A stretch of DNA of 57,098 nucleotides from Acidobacteria bacterium Ga0077553. Its GTDB lineage: Bacteria; Acidobacteriota; Terriglobia; Bryobacterales; Bryobacteraceae. Location of the stretch: the NCBI GenBank assembly GCA_001464575.1, contig LNFE01000191.1, forward strand, positions 1-57,098, written 5' to 3'. Shown piece after piece: positions 16,377 to 25,968 of this stretch. The number at the start of each line of letters is the position of its first letter. The stretch's first letter is position 1. Below the pieces are notes generated by a model that had not been told where the DNA came from, ran no database searches, and was given only the letters and a program-made list of their open reading frames with translations. The position numbers and the translations under genes were made by a program.

Positions 16377-17378
16377 CTAATGATCCCGAGCGGTGACCAG
16401 ATCCGTTACGCTGACGAGCGCCCGCTGGAACGGCGAATCGGGGAACTGATTGATGAGCACGCGGGAGCGATCGGTGAAGATGGCTGCCCGCTCCATGGCG
16501 CGCTCGACGCCGCGGTACCGCGTCACGATGTCCAGAATGGTGGCGAAGGAAACCTTCTCATAATTGCGCTCGCGCAGGACCGTTTCCACCTGCAGACGCT
16601 CGGCTGGGGTCGCTTCCTGCAACGCGTAGATGAGCGGCAAAGTGACTTTGCCCTCTTTCAGATCGTTGCCGACCGGCTTGCCCAGCACCTTTTCCCGGGA
16701 GGTATAGTCGAGGACGTCGTCCACCAGTTGGAAGGCGATGCCGAGGTTCCAGGCGAACTCGCCGAGCTTGGCTTCGTCGGCCTCGCCTGCTCCGCCGGCC
16801 ATCGCGCCCAGCCGAGCACAGACGTTGAAGAGGCTCGCCGTTTTCCGGTCAATCAGCTCCATGTAATCCGCTTCAGAGACTTCCAGCCGGCCCAGTCTTT
16901 CGAGCTGCACCAGTTCGCCTTCCACCATCAACTGGGTGAGGCCGATCAGCAGATCGAGCACGCGGAAGTTGCGGGAGCGCAGGGCGATCTGGAAAGCCTG
17001 CATGTACAGCCAGTCGCCGGAGAGCACCGAGGTCTGGTTGCCGAAGAGCACGTTGACGGAGGGTTGGCTGCGGCGCGTCTGCGCCTCGTCAATCACATCA
17101 TCGTGGACTAGCGTGGCCGTATGGACCATTTCGACCACCGCCGCCATGGCAATGGCCGCCTCGTTGGCTTCGCCGAACAGCTGGCAGGAGAGCAGAACCA
17201 GCGTGGGCCGTAGCCGTTTGCCGCCGCTCTTTTGGAGGTGCCGGTTGATGGCGGTGACGGCATCGACCGAGGAGATCGATTCCAGCCCCATCTTCTCTTC
17301 AACGCGCCGGAGATCCGCTTCAACAAGCTTGAAGATATCGCGGGCTGTTAACGCCTGGCCAAGCTTGCTCAGTCCCAT
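16377..17378 (-). CDS. Trans-polyprenyl diphosphate synthase (octaprenyl type)
   Basis: A 333-aa isoprenoid chain-elongating enzyme of the IspB/HepT group, condensing IPP units to make the side chain of respiratory quinones. Visible motifs are GGKRLRP (52-58), the first Asp-rich motif D93-D-V-I-D97 and the second D220-D-V-L-D224. I start at ATG 17378 (MGLSKLGQ), just after the tatD stop. The frame runs about 30 codons further upstream, but that stretch is only a shadow of the tatD 3' end. Product chain length cannot be told from sequence by eye. Confidence 0.9.
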   Translation of the reverse strand: MGLSKLGQALTARDIFKLVEADLRRVEEKMGLESISSVDAVTAINRHLQKSGGKRLRPTLVLLSCQLFGEANEAAIAMAAVVEMVHTATLVHDDVIDEAQTRRSQPSVNVLFGNQTSVLSGDWLYMQAFQIALRSRNFRVLDLLIGLTQLMVEGELVQLERLGRLEVSEADYMELIDRKTASLFNVCARLGAMAGGAGEADEAKLGEFAWNLGIAFQLVDDVLDYTSREKVLGKPVGNDLKEGKVTLPLIYALQEATPAERLQVETVLRERNYEKVSFATILDIVTRYRGVERAMERAAIFTDRSRVLINQFPDSPFQRALVSVTDLVTARDH

Positions 17379-17382
17379 GGAA

Positions 17383-18177
17383 TCAACCAGTGTATCCTTC
17401 CGCCGCTTCGGGGAACAACCGGAGAAAATTGGCGGTGGTGGCGGCGGCCACCTCGGAGTAAGTGACATTTTTCAGCTCCGCTATCTTCTTCGCGGTTTCA
17501 ACCACGAAGGCCGGCTCGTTGCGTTTGCCCCGGTAGGGCAGGGGAGCGAGGTAGGGGGCGTCGGTTTCGACCAGGATGCGGTCGAGCGGGGTGAGCCGGG
17601 CGGCCTCCTGCACTTCCGGCGCCTTGGAATAGGTCACGATGCCCGAAAAGCTGATGGTGAAGCCCATTGCCAGGCTTCGTTCGGCCTCGGCCGGGCCGCC
17701 GGTGAAGCAGTGCATGATACCGGGCAGGGCAGCGGGAGTCCAGTGCTTTTCGAGGATTGCAAACGTATCGGGCCACGCCTCGCGTGTGTGGATGGCAATG
17801 GGCTTCCGGGCTTCGGCCGCGATCTCGAGCTGCTGGATGAACACGGCTTGCTGCACGTCTCGCGGCGAGAAGTCGTAGTGATAATCAAGTCCGATTTCGC
17901 CTAGGCCCACAATCTTACGATGCCCCATGAGAGACCGGAGTTGCGGAATACATTCAGGGGTCCACTTGGCGGCGTCATGGGGGTGGACGCCGGCGGTGGC
18001 GTAGATAAAGGGGTAGGCCTCAGCGAGGCGGAGGGCTACTTCGAGGTCGGGGGGGCCGTCGCCGGTACCGATGGCGAGGAGGAGCTGGACGCCGGCGGCG
18101 CGGGCCCGCTCGATGACGGCGTCGCGGTCGGCCGCGAAGCGCGCGCCATCGAGGTGGCAGTGGGAGTCGATGAGCAT
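17383..18177 (-). CDS. TatD family metal-dependent hydrolase (DNase-like)
   Basis: A 264-aa TIM-barrel hydrolase. Metal ligands are visible in the N-terminal DSHCHLD, in GLGEIGLDYHYD, in KPIAIHTREA and in VETDAPYLAP. TatD proteins have 3'-5' exonuclease and AP-endonuclease activity. Its ATG overlaps the metG stop by one base (TAATG), and the metG-tatD pairing is a common bacterial arrangement. Confidence 0.92.
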   Translation of the reverse strand: MLIDSHCHLDGARFAADRDAVIERARAAGVQLLLAIGTGDGPPDLEVALRLAEAYPFIYATAGVHPHDAAKWTPECIPQLRSLMGHRKIVGLGEIGLDYHYDFSPRDVQQAVFIQQLEIAAEARKPIAIHTREAWPDTFAILEKHWTPAALPGIMHCFTGGPAEAERSLAMGFTISFSGIVTYSKAPEVQEAARLTPLDRILVETDAPYLAPLPYRGKRNEPAFVVETAKKIAELKNVTYSEVAAATTANFLRLFPEAAEGYTG

Positions 18178-20105
18178 TACTTCAGGCGGGCGCCGACGGG
18201 AACGTCTTCGAGGAAGCCGGCGACGGTGGGTTTGCCGTCGAGGACGGAGGCGGCGACGATCATGCCGTGGGACTCGATGCCCTTGAGCTTGCGGGGGGCG
18301 AGGTTGGCGACGATGACGACTTTGCGGCCGAGCATGGCTTCGGGGTCGTAGACCTGCGAGATGCCGGCGACGATGGTGCGCGGTTCGGCCTCGCCGATGT
18401 CGACCTTCATGTGAAGGAGCTTGTCGGAGCCTTTCACCTTTTCCGCGAACTTCACCTGGCCGACCCGGAGATCGACCTTGACGAAATCGTCGATGGTGAT
18501 CTGGTCGGCGAGGGGGATGCCGCCGGGATGGGCCGGGGCGACGGGCTCGGGGGTCTTGCCGAGGAGGATGTCCTGGCGGGTCTTTTCGATCTCTTCGAGT
18601 TCGTTCATTTTGTCGATGGTCGGCTGCATTTCGAGGCGCGGGAAGACGGGTTCGACGGCGGGGATGGCCTGGCCGGCGGGGAGTTGGCCGGCTTCGAGCT
18701 GGCCGAAGCGTTCAGCGGTGATGGGGGTCGAGTAGCCGAGCAGGCGCCAGATTTTGGCGCAGCTTTCGGGGAGCACCGGAGCAGCGAGAACGGTGGCGAC
18801 CCGGAGGGCGTCGGCGATGCTATAGAGCACTTCGTCGAGCTTGGCGTCTTCCTTCGCCTTGAAGAGCTTCCAGGGGGCTTGTTCGACGATGTACTTGTCG
18901 GCGGCGGTGATCAGTTGCCAGATCGATTCGAGTCCCTTTGAGAATTCGAAGTTTTCATAGCCTTGGATGGCGGCGGAGACGGCCGTGGGGATGGGCAGCG
19001 TGAGTTCGGCGGGGCAGGCCGGAATCACGCCGCCGCGGTACTGCTGGATCATGCTGAGCGTGCGGCTGGCGAGGTTGCCCAGACCGTTGGCGAGGTCGGC
19101 GTTGTAACGGGTGACCATCGCGTCGTAGGCGAAATTGCCGTCGGCGCCGAAGACGATCTCGCGGAGGAGATAGTAGCGGAGGGCGTCGGCGCCGATCGCC
19201 TGGCGGATGGGTTCTGGGCGGACGATATTGCCGCGGGACTTCGACATTTTGTTGTTGTCGAAGAGCAGCCAGCCATGGGCGAAGATCTTTTTGGGGAGCT
19301 CCCAGCCGGCGGCCATCAGAAACGCGGGCCAGTAGACGGCGTGGAACCGGACGATCTCCTTGCCGATCAGGTGGAGATCGGCGGGCCAGCGGCCGTCTTC
19401 GACGACAGCAGTGTGATACGCCATCAGCGCGTCGAACCAGACGTAGAAGACGTGGCCGGGCTCGTCCGGCACCGGGATGCCCCATTTGATGGTGGTGCGG
19501 GTGATGGAGAGGTCGGCGAGGTCCTGCTTCAAGAACGCGAGGACTTCGTTGCGCCGGGTTTCCGGCTGGAGGAACTCGGGGTTGTTCTCGTGGAGCTCGA
19601 TGAGCTTGTCGCGGAAGGCCGAGAGCTTGAAGAAGTAGTTCTCTTCGGTGACCTTTTCGAGGGGCTGGCCGGTTTCGGGGTCGACGTCGCCTTCTTTGGC
19701 GTCGGGGACGAAGGCTTCGTTCACGACGGAGTAGAAGCCGGTGTAGGAGCCCTTGTAGATGTAGCCGTTGTCGAGGCAGGCCTTGAACAGGCGCTGGACG
19801 TTGGCGGCGTGCTTCGGGTCCGTGGTGCGCTGCTCGTGGTCGAGCGCGAAGCCGAACTTCTTCCAGGTGTTGGAGAACTCTTCGGCGACCGCGGTGGTGA
19901 AGGCTTCCGGCGTCTGCCCGGCCTTCTCGGCCGAGCGCTGGATCTTGATGCCGTGCTCGTCGGTGCCGGTGGTGAGCACGACGTCGAAACCCTGCATCTG
20001 CTTGTAGCGCTTGATGACGTCGGCCGCGATGGTCGTGTACGTGTGCCCGATGTGGGGGGCGGCGTTGACGTAGTAGATGGGGGTGGTTATGTAGTACTTG
20101 TCCAT
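18177..20105 (-). CDS. metG: Methionyl-tRNA synthetase
   Basis: A 642-aa class I aminoacyl-tRNA synthetase. HIGH is at 18-21 (APHIGHTYT) and KMSKS at 286-290. The anticodon-binding helical domain follows, with a C-terminal tRNA-binding OB domain (about 535-642, ITIDDFVKVDLRVGQV) as in Trbp111-fused MetG. In the connective domain the zinc cysteines of the Thermus/E. coli type are replaced (YTGFYSVVNEAF), so this looks zinc-free. It begins directly after larC with no intergenic base. Confidence 0.96.
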   Translation of the reverse strand: MDKYYITTPIYYVNAAPHIGHTYTTIAADVIKRYKQMQGFDVVLTTGTDEHGIKIQRSAEKAGQTPEAFTTAVAEEFSNTWKKFGFALDHEQRTTDPKHAANVQRLFKACLDNGYIYKGSYTGFYSVVNEAFVPDAKEGDVDPETGQPLEKVTEENYFFKLSAFRDKLIELHENNPEFLQPETRRNEVLAFLKQDLADLSITRTTIKWGIPVPDEPGHVFYVWFDALMAYHTAVVEDGRWPADLHLIGKEIVRFHAVYWPAFLMAAGWELPKKIFAHGWLLFDNNKMSKSRGNIVRPEPIRQAIGADALRYYLLREIVFGADGNFAYDAMVTRYNADLANGLGNLASRTLSMIQQYRGGVIPACPAELTLPIPTAVSAAIQGYENFEFSKGLESIWQLITAADKYIVEQAPWKLFKAKEDAKLDEVLYSIADALRVATVLAAPVLPESCAKIWRLLGYSTPITAERFGQLEAGQLPAGQAIPAVEPVFPRLEMQPTIDKMNELEEIEKTRQDILLGKTPEPVAPAHPGGIPLADQITIDDFVKVDLRVGQVKFAEKVKGSDKLLHMKVDIGEAEPRTIVAGISQVYDPEAMLGRKVVIVANLAPRKLKGIESHGMIVAASVLDGKPTVAGFLEDVPVGARLK

Positions 20106-21260
20106 TTAGAACTCTTTGAGATAGGCGTAGTGGGCCTGGGCCAGCACGTCTTTGAGCGGCACGCCCTTCGCTTCGGCGAGGGCGCGGCAGTCGTCATACT
20201 CAGGGGTGGCGCCTTGGGCGGTGATCTTCATGCGGACGTCGCCCCACGGGGTTTCCACGCTCAGGAAACGGCGGGTGGCGACGCGGCGTTCGGCGGTGGT
20301 GATGCGGAGGCCGATGGTGGTGGTTTCGCGGAGCACGATGGCCGCGAGGGCGTCGGTGTCCTCAGGCTTGGCGATGACGCTGAGCAGGGTTCCCGGCCGG
20401 TTCTTCTTCATTTGAAGGGGCTGGAGCGTGACGTCGAGGGCGCCGGCGGCAAAGAGACGGTCCATGGCGTAGCCGAGGATTTGGGGGTTGGCGTCGTCGA
20501 TGTTCGCTTCGAGGATGTTGACCGTCGTCGCCTCTTTCGCGCCGCCGCGCTGGCCGATGGTGGCCCGGAGAACGTTGGCCTGGACCTTGAAATCGGCGGT
20601 TCCGGCGCCGAAGCCGGTGGCTTGGATGGAGAGCGCGGGCATGGCGCCGAAGTGGGTGGCGAGGGTGGCGACGATGGCGGCGCCGGTGGGAGTGGTGAGC
20701 TCCATGGCGGGACCTTTCGCATAGATCGGCTTTTGCTTGAGCAGTTCGGCGGTGGCCGGGGCGGGGACGGGTAGGGTGCCGTGTTCAGTCTCGACGAGGC
20801 CGCTGCCGACGTTGATGGGGGAGCAAGCGATTTCGGTGACGCCGAGCAGGTCGAGGGCGACGCAAGCGCCGACGATGTCGGAGATGGAGTCGACCGCGCC
20901 GACTTCGTGGAAGTGAACGAGATCGAGCGGAACGCCGTGGACGTGGGCTTCGGCTTCGCCGAGCTTCATGAAAATGTTGAGGGCGTTTTGCTTGGCGGTG
21001 GCGGAGATGGCGCTGGCTGCGCCGATGATTTTGGCGATGTGCGGGAGATGGCGGTGGTCCTTTTGCTTACCGCCGTCGACGTGGAACTTGGTGGCGGCAA
21101 GGCCGTTCCGTTTCGTTTTTTCGTAGCGGTAGGTGGCGCCGAGGTTGAGCGAATGGAGGCAGTCGAGGACGCTGTCGCCGTTGGCGCCGGCGTCGATGAG
21201 AGCGCCGACGGTCATGTCTCCGGAGATGCCGGAGAAGGCGTCAAAGTAGCACGTCGTCAT
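20106..21260 (-). CDS. larC: LarC-type nickel insertion protein (nickel pincer cofactor synthesis)
   Basis: A 384-aa protein of the LarC/DUF111 family, which inserts nickel into the pyridinium dithiocarboxylate pincer cofactor of lactate racemase and related racemases. Family blocks seen are the N-terminal YFDAFSGISGDM, HFHEVGAVDSISDIVG and TPTGAAIVATLA. It is a single frame, unlike Lactobacillus plantarum, where larC is split by programmed frameshifting. larB, larE and larA are not in the window; the nearby purE is a true PurE. It is the last gene before metG, after purE and purK. Confidence 0.85.
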   Translation of the reverse strand: MTTCYFDAFSGISGDMTVGALIDAGANGDSVLDCLHSLNLGATYRYEKTKRNGLAATKFHVDGGKQKDHRHLPHIAKIIGAASAISATAKQNALNIFMKLGEAEAHVHGVPLDLVHFHEVGAVDSISDIVGACVALDLLGVTEIACSPINVGSGLVETEHGTLPVPAPATAELLKQKPIYAKGPAMELTTPTGAAIVATLATHFGAMPALSIQATGFGAGTADFKVQANVLRATIGQRGGAKEATTVNILEANIDDANPQILGYAMDRLFAAGALDVTLQPLQMKKNRPGTLLSVIAKPEDTDALAAIVLRETTTIGLRITTAERRVATRRFLSVETPWGDVRMKITAQGATPEYDDCRALAEAKGVPLKDVLAQAHYAYLKEF

Positions 21261-21288
21261 AGGGTCCTCTTTGATGGTACGACGAAGC

Positions 21289-22422
21289 CTACAGCGCGGC
21301 GCGGGCGGCCAGAACTTGGGCGACAGCTTCGTCCGTTGTTTCGGCGAGCGCCGTCAGGTGGCCCATTTTGCGGCCCGGCCGGGCGGAGAGTTTGCCGTAC
21401 AGATGGAGCTTCACTGCGGGGAAGGCGGCTGCGGCGGCCCAGTTGGGTTCGTTTTCCGTCCAGATGTCGCCGAGCAGGTTGGCCATAGCGGCGGGGCGGA
21501 GCAGGTCAGTTGCGCCGAGGGGGAGGCCGCAGGTGGCGCGGAGTTGTTGTTCGAACTGGCTGGTGATGCAGGCGTCGAAGGTGAAGTGGCCGGAGTTGTG
21601 CGGGCGGGGGGCGAGTTCGTTGATGAGCAGTTGATCGTCCTTGGTCAGGAAGAATTCAACGCAGAGCACGCCGACGGCGTCGAGCTGTTCCATCACGGCG
21701 CGAGCGATGGCAATGGCTTCGTTTCGTACTTTATCGCTGACGCGGCCGGGGGCGCGGGTCAGGTCGAGGATGTGATTCTTGTGATCGTTTTCGACGACGC
21801 CGTAATGAACGAACTGGCCGTCGACCCCGCGGGCGGCAACGACGGAGACTTCACGGTCAAAGTCGATGAGCTTTTCAAGGACGCACTGCTGGCCGTTGGC
21901 GCGCCGCCAGGCTTCTTCAGCGGCAGAGGCGGAGTAGAGTTTCGATTGTCCCTTGCCGTCGTAGCCAAAACCGGCGGTCTTCAGAATACAGGGGGCTCCG
22001 AGCGCGGCGATGGCGGCTTCGAGGTCGGCGAGGGAGTTCACCTCGCGGAAGGGGGCGAGGGGGAGGCCATGTTTGACGAGGAACTGCTTTTCGCGGAGAC
22101 GGTTTTGCGTCGTGTGGAGGACTTCGCCGCGGGGCCGGACGATGGTGGATTCGGCGCAGGCGGCGGCCGTCGCCGCGGGTACGTTTTCGAATTCGAAAGT
22201 GACGGCGCGGACCTGGCTCGCAAAGCGGCGGACGGCGTCGAGATCCTCATACGGAGCGACGATTTCGTGATCGGCGACCTGGCCGGTCGGGGTGTCGGTA
22301 TCGGGGGAGAACGTATGGACGCGATAGCCCATGCGGCGGGCGGCGATGGCGAACATGCGGCCGAGTTGGCCGCTGCCGAGGACGCCGACGGCATTGCCGG
22401 GCGGGATGACGCGGGGTGTCAT
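21289..22422 (-). CDS. purK: 5-(carboxyamino)imidazole ribonucleotide synthase
   Basis: A 377-aa ATP-grasp enzyme that carboxylates AIR with bicarbonate and ATP in purine synthesis. It shows the N-terminal [11 protein letters not shown], the ATP-grasp elements [15 protein letters not shown] and [25 protein letters not shown], and the metal/phosphate site [14 protein letters not shown]. It overlaps purE by 4 bp and supplies PurE's substrate. The 18-mer CAATGGCTTCGTTTCGTA on the plus strand here (near 21715) also occurs in the 4.3-kb repeat array; in purK it encodes a natural-looking RNEAIA segment. Confidence 0.95.
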   Translation of the reverse strand: MTPRVIPPGNAVGVLGSGQLGRMFAIAARRMGYRVHTFSPDTDTPTGQVADHEIVAPYEDLDAVRRFASQVRAVTFEFENVPAATAAACAESTIVRPRGEVLHTTQNRLREKQFLVKHGLPLAPFREVNSLADLEAAIAALGAPCILKTAGFGYDGKGQSKLYSASAAEEAWRRANGQQCVLEKLIDFDREVSVVAARGVDGQFVHYGVVENDHKNHILDLTRAPGRVSDKVRNEAIAIARAVMEQLDAVGVLCVEFFLTKDDQLLINELAPRPHNSGHFTFDACITSQFEQQLRATCGLPLGATDLLRPAAMANLLGDIWTENEPNWAAAAAFPAVKLHLYGKLSARPGRKMGHLTALAETTDEAVAQVLAARAAL

Positions 22423-22907
22423 GGAAGGGTTTGTTCGCGGACCATGTCGGCGAGGCCGCGACGATAGGCCTGGAGCTGGGTGCGCAGGTCGGGGCGATTG
22501 GTGGCGAGAATCTGGATCGCTAGCAGGGCGGCGTTGATGGCGCCGGGCTTGCCGATCGCCAGGGTGCCAACCGGAATGCCGCCGGGCATCTGGACGATGG
22601 AGAGTAGGGAATCCATGCCCTTGAGAGCGTGGCTTTCAATGGGGACGCCAAGAACGGGGACGGTGGTTTGGGCGGCCACCATTCCGGGGAGATGGGCGGC
22701 GCCGCCCGCCCCGGCAATGATCACTTGCAAGCCCCGGTCTTCGGCCGAACGGGCATACTCGGTGAGCAGGTCGGGCGTCCGGTGGGCCGAAACCACCTTA
22801 CATTCGTGCGGGACGCCGAAATGCTTGAGCATCTCGTCGGCGTGAAGCATGGTGTCCCAATCGGACTTGCTTCCCATGATCACGCCGACGAGAATGTGCT
22901 CTGTCAT
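22419..22907 (-). CDS. purE: N5-carboxyaminoimidazole ribonucleotide mutase (class I PurE)
   Basis: A 162-aa mutase converting N5-CAIR to CAIR. Family motifs are [10 protein letters not shown], the catalytic SAHRTPD and [11 protein letters not shown]. It is coupled to purK by a 4-bp overlap. The class I type, used with PurK, is consistent with the neighbour. It is preceded by isocitrate dehydrogenase with 6 bp between. Confidence 0.96.
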   Translation of the reverse strand: MTEHILVGVIMGSKSDWDTMLHADEMLKHFGVPHECKVVSAHRTPDLLTEYARSAEDRGLQVIIAGAGGAAHLPGMVAAQTTVPVLGVPIESHALKGMDSLLSIVQMPGGIPVGTLAIGKPGAINAALLAIQILATNRPDLRTQLQAYRRGLADMVREQTLP

Positions 22908-22913
22908 GTTTGG

Positions 22914-24342
22914 TTACTGGCCCTGGCCAAGCGAGAAGTCGGGGCGGCCGTTGAAGGTGCAGAGGCTCTCGTACTTCACGAAGTCATACTTCGCGTCGAG
23001 GAGAGACTGCATCTGGGCGATGACCTGCGCATGCGTCACGGGTCCGTTTTCAGTCGCCGACGACATGAACCGGCAGCGCCAGGTATCGCAGCAAAGGGTG
23101 TCGGGGAAGCCGTTCGGCCACACTTTCACGCCACGGTTCGAGATCATGACCAGCTTCAGGCCGTCGATGGCAACCTTCGAAAGGGCCGGGCCGAACTCTT
23201 CGGGTCCGCCGCCCGTCCAATTGATGAAGATGTCGACACCGATCTGCTCCTTCACTTCCGGAACGTAGTGCGACTTCCGGTCGGTCAGATCCTGTTGCGG
23301 GGCCTTGCTGTAGCGAACGGGTTTCAGCTTCTCCGGTTCCTGGCCGATCCGGTCTACTACCGCCTGAGCAAACTCCCTCGTCCCAACCTTCTGCGTCGAA
23401 ACGCCTTCGGTGTAGACGTCGTAGGTGTGGATGCCGTCCTCGAGCGTCCGGAGCCAGGCGTTGTGGACGCGTTCAGCGATGTCGGGCTGATCGATATGAA
23501 CCAGCATCATGACCGAGCCCAGGAGCAGGCCGGAGGGGTTGGCGAGATTCTGGCCCGCGCGGCGAGGGGCGGAGCCATGGATGGCTTCAAACATAGCGTA
23601 TTTCACGCCGATGTTCGCCGAACCGGCCAAGCCGACGGAGCCAGCGATCTGCGCGGCCACGTCCGAAAGGATGTCGCCATAAAGGTTGGGCATTACGATC
23701 ACGTCGAAGACTTCCGGCGAGTCGGCCAGTTTGGCCGCGCCGATGTCGACGATCCAGTGTTCGTTCTCGATTTGCGGGTATTCCGTGGCAATCTCATCGA
23801 AGACCTTGTGGAACAGGCCGTCGGTGAGCTTCATGATGTTGTCTTTAGTGAAGCAGGTGACCTTCTTGCGATTGTTTCGGATCGCGTATTCGAAGGCGTA
23901 CCGGACGATGCGCTCACAGCCGGGGCGGGAGATGAGCTTTAGGCACTGATAGATCTCCTGGCTTTGCCGGTGCTCGATGCCGGCGTAGGTGTCTTCCTCG
24001 TTCTCGCGGACGATGACCACGTCCATTTTGGGATGCAGCGTATCGACGTACGGGTGGTAGGCCACGCAGGGACGAATGTTGGCATACAGGCCCAGCATCT
24101 TGCGGGTGGTGACGTTCAGGCTCTTGAAGCCGCCACCCTGGGGGGTGGTAATCGGCGCCTTCAAGAAAACCTTGGTGCGGCGCAGCGACTCGATCGCGCT
24201 GGGTTCGATGCCCGCGGAGTTGCCGCGCAGGTATACTGTCGAGACGGGCGCCGGCCTCCTTCAAAATATGGAGGGTGGCCTCCATAATCTCGGGACCGAT
24301 GCCGTCGCCGTGGGCGACTGTGATGGGAGTGTTCGTGGCCAT
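22914..24342 (-). pseudogene. icd: NADP-dependent isocitrate dehydrogenase (Thermus-like), N-terminal frame break
   Basis: TCA-cycle enzyme of the Thermus thermophilus type with its extra C-terminal domain. The start is ATG 24342 (MATNTPITVAHGDGIGPEI); the frame is normal through EAGAR near 24245. The homologous reading then continues in another frame (TVYLRGNSAGIEPSAIESLRRTK in two parts) to the stop at 22914. Comparison with the Thermus enzyme suggests about 26 nt are missing; the shift requires a loss of 3n+2. The downstream frame alone has only an implausible internal TTG start (24164), which would lose the GDGIGPE cofactor-site region. Substrate and metal residues in the rest (RENEEDTYAGIEH, GSAPRRAGQN) are intact. 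Either a genuine mutation or an assembly deletion. Confidence 0.85.
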
Positions 24343-24403
24343 AATTTTCAAACGAAGCGTAACTCCCTACAATAATTCCCTTCACCCACTTGCAGCAACT
24401 CTC

Positions 24404-24865
24404 CTAAAAAGGAATGTCGTCGTCGCAGACGCCCCCATCGCCCTGCTCTACCGAACCCAGCCGCCGCGTAAACAAAATATTAGAGTCCTCGCCCCGGCTG
24501 ATTTTGGTGATTTCGAGCTCGAGACCCTGCAGCGATGGCAGGTGCGCTGGCAGGGCGGAGAACTGCGGGAGTTCGAGTCCGCAGATGCTCAAATCCTGCT
24601 TGACGTACTTCAGGGTGTTCTCCGTGATCGCCCGGTACTTCCACAGCAGCCGGTTCTGAAACGTCGCTCCCGTAATGCGGAGCGTCCACTTCAGCATCGG
24701 GTTGCCGCTGCTTTTCGATTGCGTCAGTTCGACGCGGTCCACCCGGACTTCGTAGCGCCCGTCCGGGATGCTGTTCCAGGGCTCGTACTCGCTGACCACC
24801 TCGTTGGCGTAGACCTCATCGTAGGGACGCAGGTCCACGCGCGAATCCACCATGATTCCGTTCAT
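24404..24865 (-). CDS. DUF669-like protein with SSB-type acidic C-terminal tip
   Basis: A 153-aa protein. The core (about 32-135) has the pattern IPDGRYEVRVDRVEL, SSGNPMLKWTLRI and ITENTLKYVKQDL, resembling DUF669, a family mostly known from phages and placed near recombination or SSB genes. The last seven residues are CDDDIPF, the acidic-hydrophobic tip by which SSB recruits partner proteins. The start ATG 24865 overlaps the stop of its paralogue by 4 bp (ATGA). The longer upstream frame is a shadow. DUF669 membership was judged by eye, not by search. Tip and position suggest an accessory single-strand DNA protein. Confidence 0.7.
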   Translation of the reverse strand: MNGIMVDSRVDLRPYDEVYANEVVSEYEPWNSIPDGRYEVRVDRVELTQSKSSGNPMLKWTLRITGATFQNRLLWKYRAITENTLKYVKQDLSICGLELPQFSALPAHLPSLQGLELEITKISRGEDSNILFTRRLGSVEQGDGGVCDDDIPF

Positions 24866-25332
24866 ACCTCGACTAGCCTCCGGTTGAAAAACACGTCCGA
24901 CTTTTCGCCCTTGGTCACCTTGCTGACCTCGAGGCCGATGCCCTGCAGCTCCGCCAGGCGACGGTTGAGATGCGAAAAGCGCTCCAGGCGGAGGCCGCAC
25001 GTCAATAGTTCACTCTTCGTGTACCGGATCGTATTCGCGGTTATCGCTCGCCGCTTCCAGATCATCCGGCCCCGGAACTCGCCGGCCGCGATTCGCAGGC
25101 CGTACTTCAACACCGGGTTCCCGGTCGACGCCAGGCCCAGCTCCAAGTCCGAGATCAGGACCCGGTAACGGCCATCCGGCACCTCGCCAAAACTGGGAGC
25201 CGGCGCCTGCTCGGCGTCGAAACTCCGATTAAACCGCGACAGATCCATCGCCGGGTTTGAGCCGGGGTTCTGAGCGGGTGGTTCCTGAACGGGATCGGGA
25301 ACAGAATCAAACAGTGAGACGAACTCAGCCAT
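24862..25332 (-). CDS. DUF669-like protein, paralogue without acidic tip
   Basis: A 156-aa protein closely paralogous to the next gene. Shared blocks are PDGRYRV/PDGRYEV, S/TGNPVLKYGLRI versus SGNPMLKWTLRI, WKRRAITANTIRYTKSEL versus WKYRAITENTLKYVKQDL, and LQGIGLEVSKVTKGEKSDVFFNRRL. An N-terminal Pro-rich linker (about 20-50) is unique to this copy, and it ends RRLVEV without the DDDIPF tip. I use ATG 25332 (MAEFVSLF), with GGAGG 8 nt upstream; earlier ATGs have no spacing for it. It lies 111 bp downstream of ssb in the same direction. Confidence 0.7.
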   Translation of the reverse strand: MAEFVSLFDSVPDPVQEPPAQNPGSNPAMDLSRFNRSFDAEQAPAPSFGEVPDGRYRVLISDLELGLASTGNPVLKYGLRIAAGEFRGRMIWKRRAITANTIRYTKSELLTCGLRLERFSHLNRRLAELQGIGLEVSKVTKGEKSDVFFNRRLVEV

Positions 25333-25443
25333 GGGCATTGCCTCCGCCACAGACGGATGCAACTACTCTGCCATCGCTAACTGATTGATTCCGTGTTGCT
25401 GGCTCGCGCCGATTTCCAAAACGGAATCCGGCTGTGTTCCGTT

Positions 25444-25923
25444 TTAGAACGGAACGTCGTCGTCGCTGATTCCAGCGTCAAACGGAGAACCGCCACCACT
25501 CGGCGCGGGGGCCGACCGCGGAGCGCTCGACCGGGGCCCGGACATCATGCGCGGCTCCTGGCTAAATCCGCCGTCGCCACCCTCACCGCCACGGCCACCG
25601 AGCAGAATGACATCGTCGGCCACTACCTCAGTCGAGTACTTTTTCTGGCCGTCTTTATCCTCATAGCTCCGAGTTTGGAGCCGGCCCTCGACGTAGACCT
25701 GCTTCCCTTTCGTTAAGTAAGGCGCGAGGTTCTCGGCCCGCCAGAGCACGACGTTTGACCAATCGGTCTCTTCCTTCCATTCGCCCGTGGCCTGATCCTT
25801 ATACCGGCGGCCTGTCGCCACCGAGAATCGAGTCATGGACACGCCCGCCGGCGTGAACTTGGTTTCGGCGTCCCGGCCGAGATTTCCAACCAGAATCACC
25901 TTATTGACACTGCGCGAAGCCAT
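25444..25923 (-). CDS. ssb: Single-stranded DNA-binding protein
   Basis: A 159-aa SSB. The OB fold covers about 4-108 (NKVILVGNLGRDAE, TRFSVAT, TDWSNVVLWR, GKQVYVEGRLQTRSY). A Gly/Ser/Pro-rich linker follows, then the partner-binding tip DDDVPF at the very end. The length is typical. It is the first gene of a minus-strand run that continues with two DUF669-like genes. A 14-bp palindrome at 25969-25982 lies 46 bp upstream. Confidence 0.95.
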   Translation of the reverse strand: MASRSVNKVILVGNLGRDAETKFTPAGVSMTRFSVATGRRYKDQATGEWKEETDWSNVVLWRAENLAPYLTKGKQVYVEGRLQTRSYEDKDGQKKYSTEVVADDVILLGGRGGEGGDGGFSQEPRMMSGPRSSAPRSAPAPSGGGSPFDAGISDDDVPF

Positions 25924-25968
25924 AATCCTAGAACTCTAGCACAGCGGCACGGCAAGGACTTCGTCTAG

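Noticed and set aside
22419..22907. LarB, because of the neighbouring larC
   Set aside because: The length of 162 aa, the class I PurE motifs and coupling to purK identify PurE.
22914..24342. Programmed frameshift in isocitrate dehydrogenase
   Set aside because: A programmed shift would keep all residues; here about nine conserved residues are missing, so a deletion is the simpler reading.
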